A model generated the notes under the pieces. The model saw only the letters and a list, made by a program, of their open reading frames with translations. It did no database searches and had not been told where the DNA came from. A program made the translations under genes and the position numbers. 64,000 nt of DNA from Arctopsyche grandis (Eukaryota; Arthropoda; Insecta; Trichoptera; Hydropsychidae): NCBI RefSeq assembly GCF_051622035.1, contig NC_135356.1, positions 14,122,079-14,186,078 on the forward strand. Reading direction: 5' to 3'. The first letter of the stretch is position 1. Every line of letters starts with the position of its first letter. Shown one piece after another: positions 21,461 through 32,889 of this stretch.

Positions 21461-22126
21461 ATGATTATGAACACTAAAAAATTTAACGAAAAGGTGATAC
21501 ATCTTTTTTCAAAGAAAAAAGACAGAAGAATCAATTTTTTAATGAAATATATAATGAAACATATAATGTTTAATTTTAATAATATTATGTTAATAGTAAA
21601 ATTTAATCCAAATAAACATTTTTTTTATTTTTAATCAACCGCAGCACCCCCAGATATCTTATCCACGAGCCGCCACTGAATTTAATATAAAAATAAATAT
21701 ACAGTGTTCGTATAAATTTATGTTATAGCAAAACCTTTTTAATATTCTGTCTATTCTGGTGTTCAGTATTTTTTTTTAAATAAAGGTTTATTATTTAAAA
21801 CGTGTCTATATTATTATATCTATTAAAAAATAAAAGGTAGGGAGGCGCGGAAAAAATTTTTTTTTTTAGTAGCATAAAGTTTGGAAACCGCTGCTGTAGA
21901 GGACATTGTATTGTATTGGACGTATTGATGGATCAAGAGATAGATTAATTTCTTATTTATATAGATTTTTGGTCAGTTACGTTGCAAATTCTCACAGTAA
22001 TGAGCGTGTCTGGACATCACGCTAAGAAAAAATAGTTTTTTACAAGATCGTGCGTGAGATTTAAAAAACTTAGTCTCGCAGGCAAAGGGTTAAGCTGATA
22101 CGGAAAGAAACAATTTGCAGCGGTGA

Positions 22127-22273
22127 ATCTGCCGAAAGATGCAGCTGACGCAAATATTTAGACAGACCCACCAGACACGATGCATCAAATGCCGCAGATT
22201 CGGACACATCGCGGTGAAATGCACCAGTCGCCCAGAACTTCAGTCGGAGAAGGTAAATAAGACCCACACATGA
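22127..22273 (+). pseudogene. R1-clade LINE ORF1 (gag-like) C-terminus with CCHC knuckle
   Basis: Frame reading QLTQIFRQTHQTRCIKCRRF then GHIAVKCTSRPELQSEK and a stop TGA at 22271-22273. The zinc knuckle C-x2-C-x4-H-x4-C (CIKCRRFGHIAVKC) is that of R1-clade gag proteins. The ORF1 stop overlaps the ORF2 start as ATGA. The rest of ORF1 is missing, so the insertion is 5 prime truncated. Confidence 0.65.
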
Positions 22274-22821
22274 TTTCTTTCCTACAGATAAACCTCAACG
22301 GGTGTCGAGCAGCCGAGGACCTTTTGACGCAGAGCGCGCATCAGAAAAGGGCAGACGTCGTCATCATCAGTGAGCAGTACAACCGCTGTCCCGGTACCTG
22401 GTATTCCGACGCTTCATCGAGAGCAGCGGTGCACATGCCCGGGAACAGAGTAGCAGTCACCGAAGGAGGCGAACAACTAACAGGCTCGGTGTGGGTGCGA
22501 ACTAGCAATAATCTTCGCATACACAGCTGTTACTACTCTCCGAACGCACCACTGGAGGAATGCACCAAACAAATAAAAGAACTCGAAGAAAGCGTGCGAA
22601 GGGAACCGGGAAGCGTCCTCGTGGCCGGAGACTTCAACGCTAAGGCACCGGAATGGGGATGCAGCAAAATCGACCGCAGGGGAATGATACTCGCCGAGAT
22701 GATGGCCAGGCTGAACTTGTACGTTAAAACACCGGTAGCACCAACACGTTCCGAAGAGGGTCCACAGGAAAGAATGCCTGAAAGCATGCCGGAGAGCGCA
22801 ACGCACCAGAACCAGGCCTGA
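22270..22821 (+). pseudogene. R1-clade LINE endonuclease domain, interrupted
   Basis: The apurinic-type endonuclease opens ORF2: QINLNGC near the start (Asn metal ligand), VIISEQY (catalytic Glu), VWVR, YYSPNAP, VLVAGDFNAKAPEWGC (Asp/Asn motif) and RRGMILAEMMARLNLYV. The C-terminal part with the expected ID-T and SDH motifs is missing. At about 22760-22805 the frame passes into sequence belonging just before the RT domain, so an internal deletion with frameshift has removed the end of the endonuclease. Confidence 0.8.
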
Positions 22822-24308
22822 CAGCGACCCCGAAACGGCCCTTCAAGCATACAGAGAAGCAAGGAAGGCGATGACGCATGCTATCCAGAAAAGTAAAGCG
22901 CAATCGTGGGATCGACTCATCGAGTCGATCGACGGTGACCCTTGGGGCCTGCCCTACAAAATAGTTGCCAGAAAGCTGACCAGACAGAAGCAGATCCCGT
23001 GGCTGAATAGCGCTGAAAACCTGAGAAAAACCGTCACCACGCTATTTCCAGAGCACAAGAACATGCCATCCCAAACGTGGGAGATCGACGAGTCTCAAAT
23101 TCCTACCATCGCAGAGAGCGAATTGAAGAACGCGTGCAGAGGGCTGAAAAGCGGAAAGGCACCCGGCCCCGACGGGATTCCAAACGAAGCCATACTCGCG
23201 GTCGAAGAATGCGCTCCCGCCATACTACTCCGTCTGTTCAATGGAAGCCTGAAGACTGGAAAATTCCACGAGATATGGAAGTGGCAGCGCCTAGTTCTCC
23301 TCCCAAAGATCGGCAAGCCGCCCGACGACCCGTACTCCTACAGACCCTTGTGCATGCTCAACGGTCTCGGAAAGCTACTGGAGAAACTCCTTCTACAAAG
23401 GATACAATCGCATCTCGAGCCGGATGGACTGTCCCCGCAACAGTTTGGCTTCCGAAGAGGCAGATCAACGATCAATGCTATTGGAACGGTAGTGAGGACG
23501 TTGCAAGAGGCCTGGGCGGGACCCCTAAAAGCCAGTAGCCACGTCGCGCCGATAAAACTGGACGTGAAGAACACATTTAATACGGAAAAATCGGAGAAAG
23601 TGATGAAGGCATTGAAGGCGAACGGCAGAATTCCAGACTACCTGCTGAGGATCGTACAAAGCTATTTCAGCGACCGGATTCTAGAATACACCACGGGGGC
23701 GGACGCGAGAAAGGGACGTACCAAGTGACGGCAGGCGTCCCCCAGGGCTCGGTTCTCGGACCGACCCTGTGGAACGTCATGTACGATGGAGTGTTCCGAA
23801 TCGAGCTGCCAGAAGGAGCCTTCGTGGTGGGATTCGCGGACGACATCGGAATCCTGGTGTCGGCAAGGAAACCCGAGTGGCTGGAGCTGCACACTAACGA
23901 GGCACTCAGAAGGGTATCCAATTGGATAGAAGGAGCGGGACTGTCGCTTGCAAGACGAAAGCGATCTTTTTCACCCGCCGGCGAAAGCTGACGCCGCCGA
24001 CTATCAACATAGGAGAAGAGCCGGTACTGTTCCAGAATTCCCTGAAATATTTGGGAGTCCATCTGGACAAAAAACTCAATTTCCGGGAGCACGCGACAAG
24101 GGTGGTCGAAAAAGCTGCAACAGTAACAGCGGTGCTGGGACGACTGATGCCAAACCTCGGAGGGCCGAAATCAAAGAGAAGGAAGCTGCTGAACAGCGTT
24201 GTCCATTCGACGCTTCTCTACGCAGCACCGATCTGGGCGGATTTCATGGAAATAGAAAGGACGAGGAAAAAGTATGCCTCAGTACAGCAGGGAGCGCACT
24301 CAGAATAG
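22803..24308 (+). pseudogene. R1-clade LINE reverse transcriptase, frameshifted
   Basis: In three overlapping frames the strand reads KSGKAPGPDGIPNEAI, WKWQRLVLLPK, YRPLCMLNGLGKLLEKLLL, QQFGFRRGRSTINAI, LDVKNTFNT (RT motif A), then after a shift near 23720 AGVPQGSVLGPTLWN, VGFADDIGILV (catalytic FADD) and after a second shift near 23980 LKYLGVHLDKKLNFREH, LMPNLGGP and LLYAAPIWAD. Order and motifs are those of R1-clade elements. At least two frameshifts and an A-to-T change in motif A (normally LDVKNAF) make it inactive. A further tail frame with stops (GIIPIDLLAKERKQLF) runs to about 24549. Confidence 0.85.
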
Positions 24309-24549
24309 CCACGGCGTAGTCGACTGTCTCCGAGAACGCTGTTCTGGTAGTTGCAGGAATCATCCCAATCGATCTGCTCGCGAAGGAGAGGAAGCAACTC
24401 TTCGACGGCTCGAGAGGCAATGCATCGGAATCCCGAGAAGTAGCGACACGCAGGCGGAAGGAGATACGGCAAAAGCTGATGAGGTGCTGGCAGAGGCGGA
24501 GGGAAAAATTATTACAAAGAAATTACATAACAAATTTAAAAATCTGTGA

Positions 24550-24788
24550 AAAAGGCACGCCACTTTGCGGCGCCCCCCCGCATTGTGGAGTCTGCGGGTA
24601 GCTACGCCACTAAACTTCATCTATTGTTACTACGTACATAGATAAAGAAATAAGTTGGTAAATAAGATTTACCGACAATTGAAGTTTTACTGTTATAGTT
24701 TGTGTTACGGGTCTACCTCACGGGACCGAAAGTGAAACGCCCGAAAACGCAAATATCGGAAGGCAGAGATCGAAAATCGAAAGATCTT
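24550..24788. other. Repeat remnants left of the tandem array
   Basis: Contains a terminus-like GGTAGCTACGCCACT, then the local repeat ACTTCATCTATTGTTACTA..TTTACCGACAATTGAAG, which is also found at about 35620 and 36665 in the units. After it comes an unassigned GC-richer stretch before the first MITE. Confidence 0.4.
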
Positions 24789-24991
24789 GTTACTGTATCT
24801 GCGAATTATTGGCTATTTGCAGGCACATACTATAACTACGACAGGCGCAAAGCCTTCTGCGCATGCGCGTGAACTTATAATCCGATTATAATTTCTTACA
24901 TTTAATGTATGCTTGACTTGTTTAATCAATCGTTCATTATACACGAGGCAAATAAATTTCGCACGTTATTATAATAGATTTATATCATTTA

Positions 24992-25545
24992 AAAAAAATC
25001 CGCATCGAGATGGCTAGAACAGCATTTGTAAAAATGAAGGCGGCCCTTACAAACAAGCATCTCAATCTTCATACGCGGTTGAGATTCGCGAAGAGCTACG
25101 TCTGGACAGTATTACTACACGGATGTGAGACGTGGACTCTGAAAACCAAGATGATCAGCCGCATTGAAGCTTTTGAGATGTGGGTCTATAGGCGTATGCT
25201 GAAGATTCCGTGGACCAAAAAGATATCAAACGAAGCTGTCCTCGGCATGATGGGGAGAGGCAGGGAACTTGTTTCTGTCATCAAGCGGAGAAAGATGGAG
25301 TACCTCGGACACATGATACGGGGTCCAAAATACGAATTTCTCCGTTTGATAACCATGGGGAAAATAGAAGGAAAAAAATGGATTGGCAGGAAAAAGTTAT
25401 CTTGGCTTCGAAACATGCGCATGTGGACCGATATGAGCGCCGAAGAGCTGTTACGAGCCGCTGAAGACCGATGCGGATATATTCAAATAATCGACGAGGT
25501 GGTCGCCAACGTCCGGATGCGGACAAGGCATTAACAAGAAGAAGA
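24992..25545 (+). mobile_element. 5 prime truncated LINE insertion with target duplication
   Basis: A 554-bp insertion flanked by ATATCATTTA on both sides (24982-24991 and 25546-25555). MITEs 2 and 3 have the uninterrupted site (for example at 39894-39912). It ends in an (AAG)n-type tail. It carries only the 3 prime coding part of the element and is present only in the first MITE. Confidence 0.85.
25010..25534 (+). CDS. LINE reverse transcriptase C-terminal domain, intact frame (partial)
   Basis: 174 codons open to a stop; the frame is also open upstream to the insertion point (IRIEMARTAF), so the ATG is internal. Motifs: LRFAKSYVWTVLLHGCETWT, RIEAFEMWVYRRML, WTKKISNEAVL, RKMEYLGHMIRG and GKIEGKKWIGRKK. 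This is the region following the RT palm in many insect LINEs (YVWSVLLYGCE-WT, EAFEMW-YRRML-I-W, GHI-R, GKI-GKR--GR-). No stop or frameshift across 174 codons suggests a young insertion. Clade not assigned. Confidence 0.7.
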   Translation: MARTAFVKMKAALTNKHLNLHTRLRFAKSYVWTVLLHGCETWTLKTKMISRIEAFEMWVYRRMLKIPWTKKISNEAVLGMMGRGRELVSVIKRRKMEYLGHMIRGPKYEFLRLITMGKIEGKKWIGRKKLSWLRNMRMWTDMSAEELLRAAEDRCGYIQIIDEVVANVRMRTRH

Positions 25546-25886
25546 ATATCATTTAGCTAGTTCGCGGCTTGTACTATTATGTAGGTTTTATACATTGTAT
25601 ATGATAATAATTTTCTAACAATTAATAATATTAACTAGTTTGGATTATATTTTTTACTCTACGTCACTTTACGAGTTCGAACTAAATTTTAAGAGGTTTA
25701 AAACAAAATTTAACATTAAACACGCTGACAGTGACAGTTCACGCGCATGCGCAGAAGACTTTTCGCCTGTCGCAGATATAGCACCTACAAATAGTCAATA
25801 ATTCGCAGATATAGTACCTGCAAATAGCCAATAATTTGCAAATATAGTATCTCAAATAGCCACAACCTAAAAAAATAAAACAATAA

Positions 25887-26560
25887 GAATTCCGTTTAGC
25901 GTAATTTAATTTTTGAAACTGCAATTGAAAAATTGAAAAAAGATCAACATCATTTATTATCAAAATCATTTATCTTATGTATATCTAAATTACTAAAATT
26001 TATCAGTCATGTCAAACCCTTCGGTAAATTATACTTACCAAATTGATTAATATTTGAAATTACTCAATAAAATAACACACGAATAAAATAGTTTCTAAAA
26101 TTAAACCAAAAACCCATACAAACCTATAAAGCATCTGTCACAAAATTGGCTCAACATCAAAGTCTTCCCTATTAATTAATTTACATATATTTATATTTTG
26201 TATGTACTAACTTAGAGCTGTTAAGGTTTTGGCGGAATTCGTAAACAGGAAGTAGGATTTTTTTTTTTTTAAATAATTTTTTATTTTATTTTGACATTTT
26301 AAATTATTTTTATCTTCTTGATATTTAATGTGTAATATATGTATGTATATAGTGATTTTTAGTAATAAAAAAAATGAACAAAATCCGAGAACCGGAAGTA
26401 GAACTTTCGTCTTTTGTGCGTTTCCCTACATTTGCGCTCAATTGATATCAAAAATGCTCTCAGCCGGTGTACATACAATGTATGTACGTACGAAAATGGT
26501 CTCATAGCACGTGGACGTGTACATATGTATTTATGTATATACATATGTACGTTTCACTGT
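25887..26560 (-). repeat. ACTTCCGGTT interspersed repeat (unit 1)
   Basis: Same family as 19045-19565, with the same landmarks. Equivalent copies lie at about 40239-40912 and 53945-54618. Related plus-oriented segments begin at 30220 and 34740 in unit 1. No coding capacity. Confidence 0.55.
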
Positions 26561-28096
26561 CGATTTTTTTTTAAACTTCTTATATTTCTTAAATAAAGTC
26601 TTAAGTTGGTGCACATCCGAAGTTTAATGTTCGTGTTGGTATCACTGGTACAAACTTACGTGTGTTTGGGCCAGTGAAAAATTCGCGCCGTAGCGTCTAG
26701 CAGAGCAAATCTTTTTCGTTGTTGGCGGCTGCATTCAAATTTCGCTGAACCTGTGAAGAAATTACCAAGACATTTCGTCTTCCTCAGGTCTGGTTGCCTG
26801 GGAACTTCAGGACTGGGTACCTTCAGGTCGTTTCATTCAGAAATCGGAAGTCCTCATTTTAGGTAATTACGCATTTTCATGATGAACTTTTTTCCAATGT
26901 GCGACTTTTGCAATTTGCGACTATTATCCAATGTGAGGCATCCAGTGATCCATTTGAAATGTATCCAGTGATCCACTGTGACCGAACTGATTAATATTAA
27001 TTGTTTCAACGAATTTTTTGACGCTTGCAAATTTCAAATTTTTTGACAATAATAATAAAAGCAAAGATGGCGACCATGAAAGCGAAAAATTATCAAACAC
27101 GGCGGCTCTCTAAATTCAACCTAGATTAAATATTAGTCTAACATACATATAAACATGAAAATTACATTATAGGGTACATTGAATGTACATATAATGAAAC
27201 TTAATCCAGGATCTATTCAAAGGGCGGACATTGTTTTAATTCTCAAAATTAAAAACACTTTTCACCTGCGGTGTATTTTTACTTTTTTCCTTACAATATA
27301 CAAAAAATAAATAAATCAAAAAGAAAATACACCTACATATAAATTGTACATATTAACTAATGTAATGTTTTTTATATGCACAAAACGTTACAAAAAAAAC
27401 CTTGTAAAAAATAAAAATCAATACTGACCAATTCGAAAAAATTTAAAGGAGAGATATGTAAGTTCAGCGCCTCGGCACTTTATTTAGTACTACACCACTG
27501 TTCCCATAGAAAAAGGCCCAGAAAACACCAGGGAAGTATTTTTATTGCTATGCAATACAATACATACAATATGCCTCACATAAAAACCAACTCATGCAAT
27601 ACAAATAAATGCAAACATTAATTTGAGCACATATAAATGTACTAGAGACATCACACAGTTAAACCAAACCAGATATTTGTCATCTTCGCATCACATACAA
27701 CTTGGATCAACTCGAATATATACATACATACATAGTCGAATATATGTATAATACCCAAAAACAAATACTATTACATTTTCAATAATTTATACTTACATAG
27801 GTTCAACATTCATAATAAATTAAACCTTAGAACATATGTACAACATTCGGAATTAAATTTTCAGATCAATCAATAAACTTATAAAACAAAAAACAGTAGA
27901 CTTTTCATAATGCTTTTTTTAAAGAAATCAATTAATTTTATCAGGTCGACCAATAATCATAGTACTATATTACTCGGGGATGTTGAAAAATCACCAAGGA
28001 AGTAATTAAACTAAATCTTAAACGCTACATATATTTATGTAAATATGTATATATTCAGAAAAATTGTAAACATATAATATATTTTTATCATTTCAG
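26561..28096 (+). promoter_or_regulatory. nanos: Upstream region of nanos copy 1
   Basis: A GC-richer stretch at about 26650-26860 (GTGTTTGGGCCAGTGAAAA, CGCCGTAGCGTCTAG) ends with a possible donor TAG/GTAATT at about 26861. The first coding exon has a splice acceptor (TTTCATTTCAG at 28086-28096) with 24 untranslated bases before the ATG, so at least one noncoding exon must lie upstream, possibly here. No TATA box or initiator is convincing. The same region is repeated at about 40913-42448 and 54619-56154. Confidence 0.35.
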
Positions 28097-28120
28097 ACAA
28101 CGATAGATCAAGAAGTCATA

Positions 28121-30890
28121 ATGAGTGAGAAGCCTCGCCCTTTTAACAGGGCTGGTAAGTTAAATTAATGAATTGCAATCAAAATTAATTCGAAATTTGA
28201 TTTTAAAATTTGCAAGTTCAGAGTCAGAGTCGTAAAAAGTCAACTGACTCCGACTCCTTTGAATTATTTTTTTTAATTGATCGTATTACAGTATGCGGTA
28301 ACTAGTCTCCAATTTTATTTAAGTAAATCCACTAGTAAATTGAAATTTAATAATTTCTTTATGAAAATCGTGAATTTAAATTACATTACAAATAATATCG
28401 TTGAATTGCAAATATTTTTCTCATTTTTCTTATTAAATTGATTTTTTTATGTATACAATTCATACACATACGCTATCAATGTACTTACTTTTTATTTATA
28501 CCTATTTACTAACTTTTTTAATTCATTTAATATTTTATTTCGAAAATCAAGTTCAAGTTGGAGTCGGAGTCGGTAAATTGTGAACTGACTCCAGTCCTGA
28601 CTTAATTGAACGGAAGTATGTAAATAAAACGACCATAAATGTGAGGAGTTGCAGAATTGCTCAGAGATATGGAAAAAAACTGAGACAAGAATAATACATA
28701 CAATGAGAATTTTTATTGCGATTTTTAAAACTACAAATTAGTTTTTCATAAGCAATATAAAAATATTAAAACATATACATAATATAATATGTCCATAGTA
28801 ATAGTAATGCAAAAAGGATTCGTTCATCCATTGCACGATAGCTATGTTTTGTTCACACCAATTATTATTTTTTTGTGCAATGGAAAAGTTAATTTATATA
28901 TTTTCATTTTAATGGACTGGACGACATATTTTTTAACATTTTTATTGTTTTTATATTATACAAAAAATGATAAAGTTGGTCTCGTCAAAATAGTATGGAC
29001 CAGATATTGAAAATATTATATAAATACATACATATCTGCCAATAATTTTGTACAAATGTACATACACACCATATGCATGTGTTTATGTTCGTATTGTATC
29101 AAGAAGATTCCAACAAAAATTTGTTCTTACATCTTTATATTCTTAGTGGGACGACCTCCGTATTCAGCCAACCCGGCTAAGGCTTCATCCAGCAAGCAAG
29201 ACGATGAAAAAAAAAATAAAGTGAGATATTTATATTATAAGAAAATTAATAGCAATCTTAAAATGATCACTGGTTAAATTTCAATAAGTTGATACTATTT
29301 CAAGGCATTTATAACCTCTCATCCATATACATTTTAGGTGATCAAGAGACGTAAAAGTTGTGAATATTGCGTCACAACAGGAAAACCTAAAAGGATTTAC
29401 CTTTCTCATATGATGGAGACAAAGAGAGGCAATGTTATGTGCCGCTTTTTGCGGGCATATAAATGCTCAATTTGCAATGCAACCGACTTAGAAGCGCACA
29501 TGGAGTAAGATATACATATATAGATTATCTTTAAAACTGATACATGTACATATGTATGTACATATAATATCTAAATATACGCATTCTGTAACTGTAAATT
29601 ATAACATTTTGTTTCAGGTCGCATTGTCCTCTTATCAATAAGGCTAAACACCAACCCTTTGTGAAACCGCCACGACACAGAGCAAGTATGTTGAAAAACT
29701 TCATATTAATAGTAGTAGACATTTGTTTAGATATGCATGTGTGTAAATCCAATTGGTTTTTAATTCATTTGTGTTTTAATATGAAATAACTGCTGTTCTA
29801 TTTAAGCGGTTGCATAATTTTAAATTACAGTAAATAGGGGGTTTGTGTCCCATATCATCAGGACCGGCCCGAGGATTTTTAGCACACCGGAAAAAAAACT
29901 AAAATTTGAGCCCCCCCCCATTTTTAATAACCTCTTCTTACTTTTTATTTACACATGCTATGCAATATCTAATATATAATTTCGAAAGAGACTTTGTATG
30001 TATGTATGTATGTATGTACGTAAAGTTTGTTGGCGATCGAAAAACAAATCAAAGTTTCTATTCGACATGGTTGAATTTGAATTATTTTCATGTGAAATTC
30101 GGATGTGACTAACCCATGACTTTATCTATGTATGTGTTTGAGGAATATAAGAAGGTCACAAAACAAAATTCGATAATTAAACATAATAATAAAATACGTT
30201 TACACACACACATACGGTTATGAGCGCAAATGTAGGGAAAATTACACAAGACAAAAATTCTACTTTTGGTTGTCAGATTTTGTTCGAAATTTTTTTAATA
30301 CTTAAAATCACCATCATCGTCATACACATAAGATATCAAGAAAATAAAAATAATTTAAAAGATAAAAATATAATAATGAAATATTGTTTTAAAAAAAAAT
30401 ACTACTTCCGGTTTACAAATGTTGACCAAAACCTTATCAGCTCCAAGTTAGTACACAAAGAATACAAATATTAATGTTCAGCTTTATACGCTCAGTATAA
30501 AGCTGTAAATAGTTAAATCCGGGACATTTATCTTTGCGGGACTGACGAATAGTAATCCTATCTTACGGCAATAGTTATGCTAAAAAGATTCATTAATTTA
30601 TTCCACAATAGTTACATTTTGTCCAAAACAACTTCACGAATCTCTTTGGTGCAATGTAAAAGTAAATTTATAGATTTACACTACATACATATGTACATAT
30701 ATATACATACATACATAAATATGTATATGTATATAAAAATCAATCTATACCATTCAACCGATTGCGATAAAACTTACATGAGATATTGTGTGCATACCTG
30801 CGATGGTTTCTGTTAAAAAAAATCGCTCAAAAACGGGAACGGGAATTGCATGCGTTATTGTGGCATTGCAACGCATGCCGGGTTCAACTA

Positions 30891-30933
<43 letters not shown>

Positions 30934-32857
30934 CATGTCAAAAATGTGCAAACTAAAATTTGAAACAGACTACTTTCAAAATTAACACATATTTATATTT
31001 TGAATAGGTAAAACATCAATATCGGAAGCCGATGGCAGGCAGATGTAAGTACATATTATAGTGATATTTTTATGATAAATACAAAAAGACCAAAATACCT
31101 TTAAGTACCAAACGATTTTCAATTATATTTACAGAAGCTCTCAATCGATGACAGAAAATATAGAAGCGAGCCTTCGAGACCTAGCAATTAGCCCCGTCAC
31201 AGCTTCGGGATCCATCCCAATAACGGAGGAACTTATGGGTATTCCAAGGGACAAGTGCCCTAAATTCATATACATATGTATGTACATTATAGATATGTAC
31301 ATATGTATATACACTAATGGTTTTAGATAGTATATATATTGTATTGTTTCCCTTTATTGGCTATGTTAATACCTACATATATACATACATAAATATATAT
31401 AAAAATCAATCTATACCATTCAACCGATTGCGATAAAACTTACATGAGATATTGTGTGCATACCTGCGATGGTTTCTGTTAAAAAAAATCTCTCAAAAAC
31501 GGGAACGGGAATTGCATGCGTTATTGTGGCATTGCAACGCATGCCGGGTTCAACTAGTACATATATATATATATATATTATATCATGTCAAAAATGTGCA
31601 AACTAAAATTTGAAACAGACTACTTTCAAAATTAACACATATTTATATTTTGAATAGGAAAACCATTGCTACCAAAAATTGATGGCAGGCAGATGTAAGT
31701 ACATATTATAGTGATATTTTTATGATAAATACAAAAAGACCAAAATACCTTTAAGTACCAAACGATTTTCAATTATATTTACAGAAGCTCTCAATCGATG
31801 ACAGAAAATATAGAAGCGAGCCTTCGAGACCTAGCAATTAGCCCCGTCACAGCTTCGGGATCCATCCCAATAACGGAGGAACTTATGGGTATTCCAAGGG
31901 ACAAGTGCCCTAAATTCATATACATATGTATGTACATTATAGATATGTACATATGTATATACACTAATGGTTTTAGATAGTATATATATTGTATTGTTTC
32001 CCTTTATTGGCTATGTTAATACCTACATATATACATACATAAATATATATAAAAATCAATCTATACCATTCAACCGATTGCGATAAAACTTACATGAGAT
32101 ATTGTGTGCATACCTGCGATGGTTTCTGTTAAAAAAAATCTCTCAAAAACGGGAACGGGAATTGCATGCGTTATTGTGGCATTGCAACGCATGCCGGGTT
32201 CAACTAGTACATATATATATATATATATTATATCATGTCAAAAATGTGCAAACTAAAATTTGAAACAGACTACTTTCAAAATTAACACATATTTATATTT
32301 TGAATAGGAAAACCATTGCTACCAAAAATTGATGGCAGGCAGATGTAAGTACATATTATAGTGATATTTTTATGATAAATACAAAAAGACCAAAATACCT
32401 TTAAGTACCAAACGATTTTCAATTATATTTACAGAAGCTCTCAATCGATGACAGAAAATATAGAAGCGAGCCTTCGAGACCTAGCAATTAGCCCCGTCAC
32501 AGCTTCGGGATCCATCCCAATAACGGAGGAACTTATGGGTATTCCAAGGGACAAGTGCCCTAAATTCATATACATATGTATGTACATTATAGATATGTAC
32601 ATATGTATATACACTAATGGTTTTAGATAGTATATATATTGTATTGTTTCCCTTTATTGGCTATGTTAATACCTACATATATACATACATAAATATATAT
32701 AAAAATCAATCTATACCATTCAACCGATTGCGATAAAACTTACATGAGATATTGTGTGCATACCTGCGATGGTTTCTGTTAAAAAAAATCTCTCAAAAAC
32801 GGGAACGGGAATTGCATGCGTTATTGTGGCATTGCAACGCATGCCGGGTTCAACTAG

Positions 32858-32889
<32 letters not shown>

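Larger units (their letters stand above)
20346..21893. mobile_element. hAT element, palindromic, with 8-bp target duplication
   Basis: Ends CAGCGGTTTCCAAACTTT and AAAGTTTGGAAACCGCTG are classic hAT termini. They are flanked by the perfect octamer CTGTAGAG (20338-20345 and 21894-21901). Inside, a second inverted pair starting AGTGGCGGCTCGTGGATAAG (20580 region) and its complement (ending about 21677) bounds two arms of about 530 bp that are reverse complements of each other. Both arms carry the same hAT transposase C-terminal segment, so the inner part is a foldback or head-to-head dimer nested in the outer hAT. Confidence 0.75.
24789..25863. mobile_element. MITE 1 at left edge of the tandem array (interrupted by a LINE)
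   Basis: Long inverted repeats: left CTACGACAGGCGCAAAGCC and CTGCGCATGCGCGTGAACT; right AGTTCACGCGCATGCGCAG and GCCTGTCGCAGATATAGC. The right end carries three ~33-bp subterminal repeats (AATTATTGGCTATTTGCAGG-type) and ends in GCCAC. A 554-bp LINE sits inside. Its left half, to about 25635, differs from MITEs 2 and 3 at many positions, whereas its right half is identical to them. Confidence 0.7.

Noticed and set aside
28789-29010. 73-codon hydrophobic ORF, repeated at 43141 and 56847
   Set aside because: It lies within a nanos intron, has AT-driven composition (Ile/Leu/Phe/Tyr) and no family resemblance.
31135-31330. Independent 60-aa genes starting MTENIEASLRDL in each unit
   Set aside because: The frame is open upstream to an acceptor at 31134 and is in phase with nanos exons 4 and 5; better explained as alternative terminal exons.
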